A stretch of 41,110 nt of DNA from a bacterium (GCA_003557545.1 PWOD01000233.1:1-41110); one strand, 5' to 3'; numbered from the stretch's first letter, positions 17,537 to 28,090 are shown. The notes: a model not told the origin generated them from the letters alone. Translations and numbers: made by a program.

Positions 17537-17651
17537 CTTAAGGTGGGTTGATTGAAAAAGAGCTTTTTCTGTGAGTCATTCAGACAGCCTGTTTTAGCAT
17601 ATTTTGAACGGAATATTATCGCCATTATCTTTAAAAGCGAGGTTTAACAGT

Positions 17652-19382
17652 ATGGTATGTCAGTATCTTTCTAACTATTATTTGCCTACTCGTAAAGAGG
17701 ATCCCCGGGACGCCGAGATTGTCAGCCATCGGTTGATGGTGCGGGCCGGCATGATCCGTAAATTAAGCAGTGGAGTTTATAGTTTTTTACCTTTGGCCAG
17801 CAGAATACAACATAAAATCGATAATATTGTAAGGGAAGAGATGGATAGAATTGGTGGACTGGAGGTCAAACTTCCAATAATTCAACCTCGGGAACTCTGG
17901 GAAAAAACCGGTAGGTGGGAGTTATATGGTCCTGAAATGATGCGTTTTAAAGACCGACGCGGGGCCGAATATGGGCTGGGACCAACCCATGAGGAGGTTA
18001 TTACCGATCTGTTGAGTTATGAGGTCGATTCCTATCGTGATTGTCCTCTACTTTTTTATCAGATAGCAACTAAATTTCGCGATGAGGTTCGCCCGCGGTT
18101 TGGAATAATGCGAAGCCGGGAGTTTTCTATGAAGGATGCTTATAGTTTTCATGCTGATGAGGAGGATGCCCGGAAAAGTTATCGTGAGGTCGAGGCAGCT
18201 TATTGCCGAATTTTTGATCGGATCGGTTTTGATTACCGTAAGGTTGAAGCGGCCACAGGACAGATTGGAGGGTCATTATCCCATGAATTTATGGTTCTGG
18301 CGGATACCGGTGAGGATCTGATCCTGTACTGTGATAGTTGTAGTTATGCTGCCAACCAGGAGAAAGCAGAGGGAACTGTTGTTATGCCGGAGGAGGAGCC
18401 GGCAAGGGAGCTGGAAAAGTTTCCCACCCCGGGAGTTAAAACAATTGATGATCTGATTAAAATTGACAGCGAGGCCCTCCCTGAGCGCCAGGTCAAAACC
18501 CTGGTTTATCGATCAGGTGACAGACCACTGGTTTTATTGTTGCCAGGAAACTATCAATTGAATGAAGCGGCGGTTGAAGAGCAAGCCGGCGGCCCCCTGT
18601 CTGAGTATAGTGAGGCGGAGATAAAACAGCTGATGGGCGCATATCCAGGCAGCCTGGGCGCTGTAAAACAGGATGCTGCTATCAAAAATCTGCAGGTCTG
18701 GGCGGATCCATCGCTTAAGGGTAGATCTAATCTTTACACAGGAGCTAATATTGACGGGTACCATTATCGGGGAGTCGATGTGGGAAGGGATTTGAAGATT
18801 GATCGGTGGTGTCAACTGCGGGTATCGATCGCCGGTGAGCAGTGTGGTCGTTGTGGAAACGGAAAACTGCAGGAGCAACGGGGAATTGAAGTAGGTCATA
18901 TTTTTTACCTGGGAGATCGGTACAGTCGCTCTCTGGATGCTGATATAACGATGGATGATGGTCAGAAAAAACCAATGATAATGGGCTGTTATGGAATTGG
19001 AACAAGCCGTATAATGGCCGCCGCTATTGAGCAGTCCCATGATGACAACGGGATAATCTGGCCCCGTTCTATAGCTCCTTTTGATATTTATATTTTACCA
19101 ATAAGCTGGGCTAACGATCAGCAGCGTAAGCAGGCGGAAGAATTTGCTCGGATTTTTGAAAAGCAGGGATATGAGGTTCTGGTTGATGATCGGGATGTCA
19201 GTCCCGGGGTTAAATTTAATGATTCTGAACTGATCGGGATTCCTCTGCGTATTACGCTGGGCCGAGCTCTCGAACAGGGTTTGGTGGAGTTGACAGACCG
19301 GGCAACCGGATCAACCCGGGAGATTCCAGTCGAACAGTGCTTGGAGCAGGTTGAGGTGTATCTGACAGAAAATGGAGGCTGA
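17652..19382 (+). CDS. proS: Prolyl-tRNA synthetase (bacterial type)
   Basis: ProS charges tRNA-Pro. It is a class II synthetase with motif 1 around RLMVRAGMIRKLSSGVYSFLPLA, motif 2 in KFRDEVRPRFGIMRSREFSMKDAYSF, motif 3 in MGCYGIGTSRIMAA, and the bacterial editing (INS) domain between motifs 2 and 3 (about residues 220-390). The anticodon-binding domain is at the C-terminus. I chose the ATG at 17652 with GCGAGG about 9 nt upstream, giving 576 aa, close to the family norm. It overlaps the polC start by 11 nt. Confidence 0.96.
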   Translation: MVCQYLSNYYLPTRKEDPRDAEIVSHRLMVRAGMIRKLSSGVYSFLPLASRIQHKIDNIVREEMDRIGGLEVKLPIIQPRELWEKTGRWELYGPEMMRFKDRRGAEYGLGPTHEEVITDLLSYEVDSYRDCPLLFYQIATKFRDEVRPRFGIMRSREFSMKDAYSFHADEEDARKSYREVEAAYCRIFDRIGFDYRKVEAATGQIGGSLSHEFMVLADTGEDLILYCDSCSYAANQEKAEGTVVMPEEEPARELEKFPTPGVKTIDDLIKIDSEALPERQVKTLVYRSGDRPLVLLLPGNYQLNEAAVEEQAGGPLSEYSEAEIKQLMGAYPGSLGAVKQDAAIKNLQVWADPSLKGRSNLYTGANIDGYHYRGVDVGRDLKIDRWCQLRVSIAGEQCGRCGNGKLQEQRGIEVGHIFYLGDRYSRSLDADITMDDGQKKPMIMGCYGIGTSRIMAAAIEQSHDDNGIIWPRSIAPFDIYILPISWANDQQRKQAEEFARIFEKQGYEVLVDDRDVSPGVKFNDSELIGIPLRITLGRALEQGLVELTDRATGSTREIPVEQCLEQVEVYLTENGG

Positions 19383-22300
19383 ACGGTATTGTTTAAAGAT
19401 TACACCGGATAGTTTAAAAGAGCAGCTTCAGGCGGTCCAGACCGCCGGGGGTGATGGAACAGAATATCTTAACTCTGTTTCCCGGGCAGATCTTTGTGTT
19501 GATTTGAAAAATAATAGCTGGGAGTTTCGTTTAACCGGACCGAAAATTCCTCCCCCTGATAATTTTGTCAGCCAGTTAAAACAATATTTTTTGAACTCTG
19601 TTGAGGGATTGAATAATCTTACGTTGCTGACCCAGTCAGCTGCCGAGGATAGTCTTGAGGTCTGGTTTTCTCTCAACTGGGAGAGTTTAAAGATGGAAAT
19701 CTTACAACTTTCCCCGGTGTTGAGAACAGTCCTTGAATATGCTCGTCCGGTTGTCGGTTCAAACAGTGTAGTGATTCAACTGGCCTCTCCGAATGCAATC
19801 GAAATATGTCGTCGCCGCCAGCTTGACACTGTTATTGCCGGCTGGGTCAAAGAGCGTCGTGGCCAGTTACCCAGGGTTGAATTCAAGCTGGGCGATTTCA
19901 AGGGAAAGATCGAGCAGGACGCTCAAAAAATACAGCAGGAAGCAGAGGTTGAAAAAGAGAAACGGCTGCGCCGTCAGCAACTACGGGCGAAAAAACAGCG
20001 CTCGGTGGTGTTGGAGGGGCGAAAGATAAAAAGCTCAGGTGAGCCAATTGAGGAGATACGCACACAGTTGGGTGAGATTGTGACTGTTGAGGGGGTTGTG
20101 ATTGCTGCGGAGTTTGTCAGAACCGGCGGTAAGAAGAAAAATTTTGTTAAGGGAATCATTTCAGACCGCTCGGATTCAGTATCTTTTATGATCTTTATGG
20201 ATGAGGTCAATGAACAGTTATTATCCCTCAAAAACAACTGGCTGAAAATTCGTGGAAGATTAAAGATGGATAATTATCGTCGGCGGAAGAATGAGATTAT
20301 TTTTGTTAATGATGTCAATCGTATTACACCTCGAATCCGTCGGGATGAAGCCCCTGTGAAACGGGTTGAACTACATTGTCATTCTAAGATGAGCCGGCTT
20401 GATGCCACCAGTGATATTCGTGATATAGTCCAGCGAGCTGCATACTGGGATCATCCCGCGGTGGCTATTTCTGACCATGGTGTTGTCCACTCTTTTCCTG
20501 AAGCCGCCCGAGCCGGCGAGGAGTTCGGGGTGAAAATCATCTATGGTATGGAGGGCTACCTGGTCAACGATAAGCGCTGTTTTGTCTTAAATGATTTGGG
20601 ATTTGATAGCTCTCAGCTCTCCCTGGCTGAAGAGTTTATTGTGCTTGACTGTGAAACCACCGGCTTCAGTCCGCTGACTGCCGAAGTTTTCCAGGTGGCT
20701 GCTCTCAGGATACGTAATGGTCAGGTAGTTGATAGTTATAACTCGCCAGTGGCAGTTCATAGAATCTCCTGTTCTTTACTTGATCAAACCCCTCTGACAA
20801 AACAACAACTACTGGATGGTCCCCCTCCCGAGCGGGTTTCTGAGGAGCTGGATCAGTTTATTGGTCAGCTTCCGGTGTTGATTTATGAAGCCAGCTTTGT
20901 CCAAAATTTTCTAAAAAAAATGGGCTATCAGTTTCGTTCTCCGGTTGTCCATTTGCGCCGTCTGGTTGAGAAAATCTGGGCTCCAGGTAGAGCCAACCTT
21001 AACCAGGTCTTTATTAATCGGTTCAAAGAAAAAATAGAACATGAGTTTGATGCCTGCAAGGATGTTCAGAGAACTTTTCAGATCTTCCAGGAAATATCAC
21101 CTAAACTATCTCCTGATCTATCCCTGGATTCAATTAAATCACTGGAAAAACAGGGAGATCATAAGGCCTCTTTTTATCATGTGCTTTTATTGGTGAGAAA
21201 TCGCAAGGGTTTAGAAAACCTCTATAAGCTGGTTTCTCGCAGTCATATCGATTATTTTTATCGCCAGCCCCGGATACTGCGCAGTGATCTGGAGTAGTTA
21301 AGAGAAGGTTTGCTGGTGGGTACGGCCTGTGAACAGGGCGAGATTTTTCAGCGAATCTTACGTGGGGAGTCGGACGGGGACCTTCGTTCTTCAATGAAAT
21401 TTTATGATTTTATTGAACTACAGCCGGTCGATAACAATAAGTTTATGCTCTGTGCTTCGGAGGATAAATATGCCGCAGTATCCTGTCGGGAAGATCTGAA
21501 AAATTTTAACCGTCGTTTGTATGAGTTGGCTGTTAAATCAGGAAAGCCGGTGGTGGGAACCAGTGATGCGCATTTTTTAGATCCGGAGGATGCCAGGTTT
21601 CGGGCTGTTCTTCAGGCCGGCCAAAAATTTGTTGATGCTAATGATCAACCGCCTATTTACCTGAGAACGACCGATGAGATGATTATGGAGTTTGATTATC
21701 TTGGGGAGGATAGGGCCATTCAAATAGCCGTCGAAAACCCCCGTTTACTGGCCAGTAGTTGTGAAAATGTCAGACCTGTGCCGGACGAGTTTTGTCCGCC
21801 TTCGGTGGAAAATGCCCGGGAGATCTTTGAAAATACAATCGCCACTCGTGCCCATCAGCTATATGGTGAAAAGCTTCCTGATCTGGTTGCTGAACGGTTG
21901 AAAAAAGAGCAGCAGGCGATCCTTGGAAATCATTTTGAATCGCTTTATGTGATCTCAGCCCGGCTGGTTGAAAAAAGTCTGGGCGACGATTATCTGGTTG
22001 GATCCCGGGGGTCGGTAGGCTCCAGTTTCGCCGCCTATTTGATGGGGATAACTGAAGTTAATCCTCTCCCACCTCATTATCGTTGTGAACAGTGTGATTA
22101 TGTCGAATTTCCCGGCGATTCCGGGAATATTGTCGGGATTGATCTGGAACAGAAAGACTGCCCTGATTGTGGTAGTTCGTTAGAACAGGATGGTTTTGAT
22201 ATTCCTTTTGAGGTTTTTTGTGGGTTTGATGGAACAAAGATTCCTGATATAGATTTAAATTTCTCTGGTGAATATCAGCAGGAGATATTTCATTATCTTA

Positions 22301-23682
22301 AAAACTTTTTTGGTGAGGGTAATATCTTCCGGGCTGGAACAATTACTACGATCAGTGATCGAACCGCCGCCGGGTTCGCCAATAAATATATTGAAGAATA
22401 TAGCAACACCTCCAGCTGGGCGGAGAAGGAACGTTTGAAATCCGGTATTGAGGGTGTTAAACAGAATACATCCCAGCACCCTGGCGGGATGATAGTTGTC
22501 CCTGAAAATCGTTCTATATATCAGTTTACTCCTATAAACTATCCGGCCAATGATCGTGATTCTAGTTTTTTAACCACTCATTTTGATTATCATTCTATGG
22601 AAGATCAGCTTGTAAAACTTGATATTTTAGGCCATGAAAATCCCACTCAGCTGCGCCATCTTAAGCAATTGACCGGCATTGATCCGGTTACTATCCCGCT
22701 GGATGATCCGCAGACTCTGCAGATTTTTACCGATCTTTCCTCCCTGAATCTTACCGAAGAGGAGCTGGGAATGAAGGTTGGAGTGCTGGGGGTACCAGAG
22801 TTTGGGACGATTTTTGTTCGGGATCTGGTAACCGAAGCAGCGCCAACAAGTTTTGCTGATCTTGTTAGAATCAGTGGACTTTCCCACGGTGAAAATGTCT
22901 GGAATAATAATGCCCGCGATCTGATCAAACAGGGCCGTGCCGATCTTACCTCGGTTATTACCTGCCGGGATGATATTATGAATTACCTGATAAAAAATGG
23001 TTTACCCGAAAACATTGCTTTTCAGATAATGGAGGATGTACGTAAAGGTAAGGGGCTCAAACCAGAATATATCCAAAAGATGCAGGCCTGCCGGGTTCCG
23101 GCCTGGTATATAAAAAGTTGTGATAAAATTAAATATCTCTTTCCTAAAGCCCATGCAGCCGCCTACGTTCTCATGGCCTTCAGAATTGCCTACTTCAAAG
23201 TCCACCATCCGACGGCCTTTTATGCTTCATATCTGAGTCTTAAGGCCGATCATTTGAGTGCCGCTTATATCTGTTCGCTGTCGGCGATTGAAGAGCGGAT
23301 GGAACAGCTGCAGGGAATTATTGAGCAAAAACGCCGTGAGGGTAAAACGGAAAAACGTGATGAGAAAGAATATGGCATCATGGAGGTTTTGAGGGAAGGT
23401 TATTTGAGGGGGATTTCTGTCCGGCCTCCTCGGGTTTCCAAATCAGGACCTTTTCGTTTCAGGGTGGAAAGCGAGCAGCTTATTCGGGCCCCTTATGTGA
23501 CCATAGAAGGGTTGGGAAATACTGTGGCCGAAGGTATAGAGAAAGCCTTTAAAGAGAAACGGTTCACTTCGATTGAAGATCTTCAAAATCGTACCCAGGT
23601 GAATTCTACGGTGACCGAAACAGCGGATGGGCTGGGTTTTTTCGAGGCGCTCCCGCCAACCGAAAATCGCCAGCTGTTTTAG
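19372..23682 (+). CDS. polC: DNA polymerase III PolC, interrupted by one in-frame TAG at codon 642
   Basis: PolC is the replicative polymerase of low-GC Gram-positives. Reading through the TAG at 21295-21297, the gene gives about 1436 residues, close to Bacillus PolC. Domains in order: N-terminal region; OB fold (about 225-325); PHP part (VELHCHSKMS, near 332-340); DnaQ-like exonuclease (about 420-580); remainder of PHP; zinc-binding and polymerase core with QHPGGM and the catalytic D959 and D961 in PDIDLNFSGEYQ and D1084 in KLDILGHE. It ends in NRQLF, similar to the clamp-binding tail. The amber codon falls in RSDLE-stop-LREGLL, where Bacillus PolC has a Lys, and homology is uninterrupted on both sides. 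The exonuclease has D426-x-E428 but lacks the second-motif Asp. The gene ends in TAG with TAA seven codons later. Confidence 0.93.
21295..21297 (+). other. In-frame amber codon inside polC
   Basis: The frame reads GAT CTG GAG TAG TTA AGA GAA GGT. There is no length change, so this is not a frameshift; one base change from GAG, AAG or CAG would explain it. A possible restart is a GTG at 21316 with AGAAGG 7 nt upstream, but those bases encode the conserved REG residues, so the match may be chance. Confidence 0.95.
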
Positions 23683-23716
23683 CTTCAAACTAATACCAGA
23701 TAATGGAGGAAATAAT

Positions 23717-24526
23717 ATGACAGTACCGGTAGCTCTTACGGTGGCAGGATCAGATTCCGGTGGTGGCGCCGGTATACAAGCAGATATCAGGGCTTTTAGC
23801 CGGCTGGGGGTTCATCCCTGTACGGTGATTACAGCTCTGACAGCTCAAAATACTGTGGGAGTTCAGGGGGTTTATCCTGTTTCGGTTGATTTTTTAGTTG
23901 AACAGCTGGAGTCCGTTCTATCTGACATTAAGCTGTCAGCGGTTAAAACAGGAATGTTATTCTCGGCTGAGCTGATCGAACAGGTGGCTGCTCGGGCTCA
24001 AAGCTTTCCCTGGCTGGTAGTTGACCCGGTAATGGTGGCGGAAAGTGGCGATTCTTTGCTCCAGAGTTCGGCTCGGCAAAAACTGGTTAATGAGCTTCTT
24101 CCAAAGGCAGATTTGATAACTCCTAACTGGCCTGAAACCGAGGTCATCGCCGGGGAACTGGGGATTAGTTTAGAGCTTCCTCCTGAACAGCTGGGGCACC
24201 AGATTCAGCAGGCCCTTTCGGGACCTGCAGTTCTTATTAAGGGGGGACATCGTCCTGAAAAAGAAGCGGTTGATCTGCTGTTTGAGTCGAGTGGGTCACA
24301 ACCTCTGAAAATCAGCACTCCCCGGTTAAATAGTTCTAATACCCATGGAACCGGGTGCACTTATAGTTCTCTAATAACCGGTTTTCTTGCCCGTGGTCTG
24401 CAACTGGTTGAATCAATAAGACAGGCTAAAAAGTTTCAACAAAGAGCCCTGGAAAATGGATATGAGTATGGACAGGGAGCCGGGACAATTAATACTCTCA
24501 GCCGGGGACTATTGCCTGACAACTGA
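23717..24526 (+). CDS. thiD: Hydroxymethylpyrimidine (phosphate) kinase
   Basis: ThiD phosphorylates HMP and HMP-phosphate for thiamine synthesis; related enzymes phosphorylate pyridoxal. It is a ribokinase-fold protein with the N-terminal substrate motif AGSDSGGGAGIQADIRAF, TALTAQNTVGVQGV, and the C-terminal ATP/anion-hole motif NTHGTGCTYSS. The ATG at 23717 has GGAGG 7 nt upstream and gives 269 aa, typical for the family. It is separated from polC by 34 nt and does not relate obviously to its neighbours, although TPP is the cofactor of the IorA and transketolase encoded in this window. Confidence 0.92.
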   Translation: MTVPVALTVAGSDSGGGAGIQADIRAFSRLGVHPCTVITALTAQNTVGVQGVYPVSVDFLVEQLESVLSDIKLSAVKTGMLFSAELIEQVAARAQSFPWLVVDPVMVAESGDSLLQSSARQKLVNELLPKADLITPNWPETEVIAGELGISLELPPEQLGHQIQQALSGPAVLIKGGHRPEKEAVDLLFESSGSQPLKISTPRLNSSNTHGTGCTYSSLITGFLARGLQLVESIRQAKKFQQRALENGYEYGQGAGTINTLSRGLLPDN

Positions 24527-24602
24527 CCGGCGGAGAGCTTTTTATCCCGGTGAGGAATGGTTGGTTTGAAATTGCCGGTTGTATTTGATATTCTTACCTT
24601 CT

Positions 24603-27017
24603 ATGAAATTATTCAAAATTGCTTGTTTCGGTTTATTAATCATAGCTATTTGCCTTTTTTCCGTGGGGACACCTCTGTACTCTCAAACGGAAGATAATTC
24701 CGCAAATGAGCAGGTTTATCTTGAGGGGTTGGAACTGTCCGGGTTAGACCTATGGACAGACCAGGGGATTGAAGAGATGATCGAGGCCGGTGGCATCAGT
24801 GCCGGTGAGACATATACCATGGAGAACCTTGTGGAGCGGGCCAATCAATTGTTGACCCGCCTGCAGGAAGAGGGGTTGTTCGAAGATATTAGGATTGAGC
24901 TTGAGAACAGCCGTTTGTTGTTTAAATTTGTTGAATTCCCCCGGATTTCCGAGGTGAGTTTTGAGGGCAATTTTGATTTTTCGTCCGAGCAGTTGCGGGA
25001 AATTATTTTTCTGCAACCTGGAGAACCGGCAAGTCCTGGTGAGGTTAACCGGGCCCGGCGTGATGTTAGTCAGTTTTATCGGATGCAGGGCTATGATCAA
25101 TCGGAGGTTGATATTAATCTTGTTCAGACCCCGGATGGTTATGTCAAACTACAGTTTTTAATTGATGAGGGCGCCCAGAAGATTATAACCGGGGTATTTT
25201 TTGATTTTGAAGGGGTTAATCTGCTGCAAAGAATTCATCGGATGTGGGGTATTGGATGGTCTCAACCGGTGCGGGAGGGTATGCCCTATTCAAACCAGAC
25301 TGTCCAGGCCGGTATGGAGGCCGCCCGGCGGTGGTACAGGAACCGTGGACATATGGAGGTGGAGATCGAACCCCGCGTTTTTTTTAATCAGCGAGAGGAT
25401 GGATATGACCTGTTGTATTATATTAAGGAGGGTCCTGTTTATACGTTGGGTGATCTGAAAATATCTGATAATCAGGTCTATGACGATGCTGAATTGTTGG
25501 GGCTGGTTCCGCTATCGATCGGGGATGTTTTCAGTCAGGAAAAATTTCTCGAAGGATTGCAGAATATTGAGGATAAGTACCAATCCCATGGTTATATAGA
25601 GGCTGTGGTAATGGATCAGGGTCTCTTTCAGATGGAGCTGGATGAACAACAGCAGCTTGTAAATATACAGATGTCTGTAATTGAGGGAGAACCGTTTTAT
25701 GTTGAACGAATTGAAATCCACGGTAACCAGCAGACCTATGATCGGGTTATTCGTCGGGAACTGCGGCTGCGTGAAGGTGATCTGCTGGAGGGTGTAAGAC
25801 TCAGAGATTCTCGCCGTCGGTTAATGAACCTGGGTTTTTTCCGGGCGGTTGAAATAGATCTTTTGTCCGGATTTGAGGAGAACAAAAGGATTATCAGGGT
25901 AAGGGTTGAGGAGGGGCCCACCGGACATCTTCAGTTTGGTGGGGGATATAGTAGCGCCACTGGATTTACCGGACGATTACAGTTGGAAAAGGATAATTTT
26001 AGTCTGTTTGATTATGATCGGGGATTTACCGGTAGGGGGGAATCACTTAAAACATCGTTTAATATAGGGCAGAGGGAGGATAGTTATAGAATCTCCTGGA
26101 GTGATCCCTGGATTAATGACAGTGTTCTGTCTGATGATCCTCCACCCTATGTTCCGGTATCTTTCGGTTTTAGTGGTTTTCAACAGGTTTATAAGCGGAC
26201 GGAGGGTTATGATGAGATGAACCGGGGAGGATCGATGAGATTGGGTCGTGAATTCGGTCCGGCCCTTTCTAACCAGGTTGATCTGGAATATTCGTTCCGT
26301 CGGGTTGAGGTATATGACCTGGATGCTGCTGATACAATTGATATACCGGCTGACTATCGAATAGAGGCTGATGGTGATTCTGAGTTTCAAAGATCGATTG
26401 GTAGTATTGAGATAGGACTTCAACGGGATCGTCGAGACGTGCGAAGATTTCCTACGGAGGGTTATTATATTAGGGGGTCGGCCCTTCTGGCAGCTGATTT
26501 TTTAGGTGGTAACTCAGATTTTTATAAACCGACCTTCGATTATCGTCATTATCTACCTTTTGTTGGTCCAACATTTTGGGCCGTAAGGATGAACTATAGA
26601 ACTTTAGATAGCTGGAAGGATGACGAAGATCGTCCTATCCCCAGTTTTGAACGGTTCCGACTGGGAGGATTCAGAGATGTTAGGGCCTATGATTTTCGTG
26701 ATATTATGTTGCGTGATGATGACGGGGAGAGACTGGGTGGAGGAAATTCCGCTTTCTTTGTAAATTTTGAACTGCGATCGGTAATGATTGATAATACAAT
26801 GCAGCTGTTTCTTTTTGGTGACGCCGGGGCTGTCTATGAGAAGGCCTGGGATTTTTCGGCAAGCGAGTTTAAACGTTCGGTGGGGGCTGGCTTGCGGATT
26901 CACAGCCCGATTGGTCCGATGGTATTGAGCTGGGGAAGAAAACTTGATGACACCTATCCTGGGGCGGGCGATGCGGGTGAATCAAGAGTTGATTTCACAA
27001 TAGGAACTGGTTTTTAA
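24603..27017 (+). CDS. bamA: BamA-type outer-membrane protein assembly factor
   Basis: BamA (Omp85) inserts beta-barrel proteins into the outer membrane. The 804-aa protein has a signal peptide (MKLFKIACFGLLIIAICLFS, cleaved near YSQ), about five POTRA repeats to residue 440, and a 16-strand barrel (bacterial surface antigen domain). Conserved features are GPTGHLQFGGGYS at the barrel start, RRFPTEGYYI, RLGGFRDVRAYDF (the equivalent of the conserved loop-6 motif), and a C-terminal Phe (IGTGF). The ATG at 24603 gives a clean signal peptide but has no Shine-Dalgarno; an in-frame TTG at 24579 is an alternative. The TAA overlaps the next ATG. Confidence 0.95.
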   Translation: MKLFKIACFGLLIIAICLFSVGTPLYSQTEDNSANEQVYLEGLELSGLDLWTDQGIEEMIEAGGISAGETYTMENLVERANQLLTRLQEEGLFEDIRIELENSRLLFKFVEFPRISEVSFEGNFDFSSEQLREIIFLQPGEPASPGEVNRARRDVSQFYRMQGYDQSEVDINLVQTPDGYVKLQFLIDEGAQKIITGVFFDFEGVNLLQRIHRMWGIGWSQPVREGMPYSNQTVQAGMEAARRWYRNRGHMEVEIEPRVFFNQREDGYDLLYYIKEGPVYTLGDLKISDNQVYDDAELLGLVPLSIGDVFSQEKFLEGLQNIEDKYQSHGYIEAVVMDQGLFQMELDEQQQLVNIQMSVIEGEPFYVERIEIHGNQQTYDRVIRRELRLREGDLLEGVRLRDSRRRLMNLGFFRAVEIDLLSGFEENKRIIRVRVEEGPTGHLQFGGGYSSATGFTGRLQLEKDNFSLFDYDRGFTGRGESLKTSFNIGQREDSYRISWSDPWINDSVLSDDPPPYVPVSFGFSGFQQVYKRTEGYDEMNRGGSMRLGREFGPALSNQVDLEYSFRRVEVYDLDAADTIDIPADYRIEADGDSEFQRSIGSIEIGLQRDRRDVRRFPTEGYYIRGSALLAADFLGGNSDFYKPTFDYRHYLPFVGPTFWAVRMNYRTLDSWKDDEDRPIPSFERFRLGGFRDVRAYDFRDIMLRDDDGERLGGGNSAFFVNFELRSVMIDNTMQLFLFGDAGAVYEKAWDFSASEFKRSVGAGLRIHSPIGPMVLSWGRKLDDTYPGAGDAGESRVDFTIGTGF

Positions 27018-27475
27018 TGAAAAAAAATCGGTTGAATTTGGTGGTTATGTTCTGTCTTGCCGGGCTGTTGATACTGGGGTTGTTGACCCTCGGCCCTAAC
27101 CAGAGCTGGGCTCCCCAGATGATAAAGGTTGGCGTGGTTAACTGGGAGAGAACTGTTTCGAATTATCAGCAGTTTCAGGAAGAAATATCTGAGCTGCAGA
27201 CGCAGCGGGAGCGCTGGAGAGCGGCCGTTGAGCAGATAGATAGTGATCGGAATGATGAGGACCAGGATGAGATTTATCAGGAGGCATTGGAACAGATTAA
27301 CAGTCAATTGAACCGGGTTATTCGGGAGGCTCACCGGCATATCTATGAGGTTATTGAAGAGGTGGCTATTACCAATGGTTATAGCCTTGTGCTGTCGGAA
27401 AACGAGGTACTTTATGCTTCGGAAGCCTATACTGATCTGACCGAACCGGTTCTTCGTAGACTTAATGCAGACTGA
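27017..27475 (+). CDS. OmpH/Skp-family periplasmic chaperone, first copy
   Basis: The 152-aa protein starts with a signal or anchor segment (LNLVVMFCLAGLLILGLLTL). It then shows the OmpH pattern: a strand IKVGVVNWERTV, a long charged helical hairpin, and a return strand (GYSLVLSENEVLYASEAYTDLTE). Skp trimers carry unfolded outer-membrane proteins to BamA, and the gene follows bamA directly in a TAATG overlap with no ribosome site of its own. The helix is shorter than in classical Skp. TGA stop. Confidence 0.82.
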   Translation: MKKNRLNLVVMFCLAGLLILGLLTLGPNQSWAPQMIKVGVVNWERTVSNYQQFQEEISELQTQRERWRAAVEQIDSDRNDEDQDEIYQEALEQINSQLNRVIREAHRHIYEVIEEVAITNGYSLVLSENEVLYASEAYTDLTEPVLRRLNAD

Positions 27476-27517
27476 AAAAATATAGTTGAACGATAATTTT
27501 CTTGGGAGGTATTTGTT

Positions 27518-28090
27518 ATGTTGAAAAAAATCATTATTGCTATTGTTGTTATTGGATTGAGTGGGTTTGGTACTCTGTTTGCTGTTGGCGGCTTTTCTTC
27601 CGCCTTGCGGGGCGAGGAGGCACCATCCATACAGGCTTTGCCCGAATCTGAAGTAAAAATTGGTTATGTCAACCTGCAGCGATCTTTAGAGGCCTTTCAA
27701 CCCTATAGAGAGGCTCAGGAAAAATTACGTGAATATCAGGGTGAACTGCAGCAGCGGATCGATGAGATGGAGGGAGAAATTGAGCAGCTGCAGGAAGGGA
27801 TTCAGTTTCTTGCGCCGGAACGTCAGCAGGAGGTTTATGAACAGCTGCAGATGAAAATGCAGGAATATCGGAGTCTTGTTCATGATAGTGAGCGGCGGTT
27901 GGATGAACGTGAGGAAGAACTGTTGCAACCGATACGTGAACGGGTCAAACTGGCCATTGGGACCGTTGGTGATCGGCAGGGTTTAGATGTTATCAAACAG
28001 TTCGACGGTCATGTAACCGATGTTCTCTGGGTTGCTTCCCGAGTTGATATGACCGATGCAATAATCTCCCATTTGCAGGACATTGAATAG
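27518..28090 (+). CDS. OmpH/Skp-family periplasmic chaperone, second copy
   Basis: This is a paralog of the preceding gene. It has 190 aa, an N-terminal signal (IIIAIVVIGLSGFGTLFAVG), the strand VKIGYVNLQRSLEAFQPY, a long Glu/Gln-rich coiled helix (about residues 65-135), and the C-terminal strand with VIKQFDGHVTDVLWVASRVDMTDAI. It has a good ribosome site (GGGAGG, about 8 nt). It ends in TAG, and the frame stays open into lpxD, so readthrough would give an OmpH-LpxD fusion; I regard the TAG as an ordinary stop. Confidence 0.88.
   Translation: MLKKIIIAIVVIGLSGFGTLFAVGGFSSALRGEEAPSIQALPESEVKIGYVNLQRSLEAFQPYREAQEKLREYQGELQQRIDEMEGEIEQLQEGIQFLAPERQQEVYEQLQMKMQEYRSLVHDSERRLDEREEELLQPIRERVKLAIGTVGDRQGLDVIKQFDGHVTDVLWVASRVDMTDAIISHLQDIE

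Noticed and set aside
21310-23682. Treating the second part of polC as a separate gene
   Set aside because: It begins inside a conserved domain and follows the first part in the same frame after one stop codon; a split gene remains possible but is not the simplest reading.
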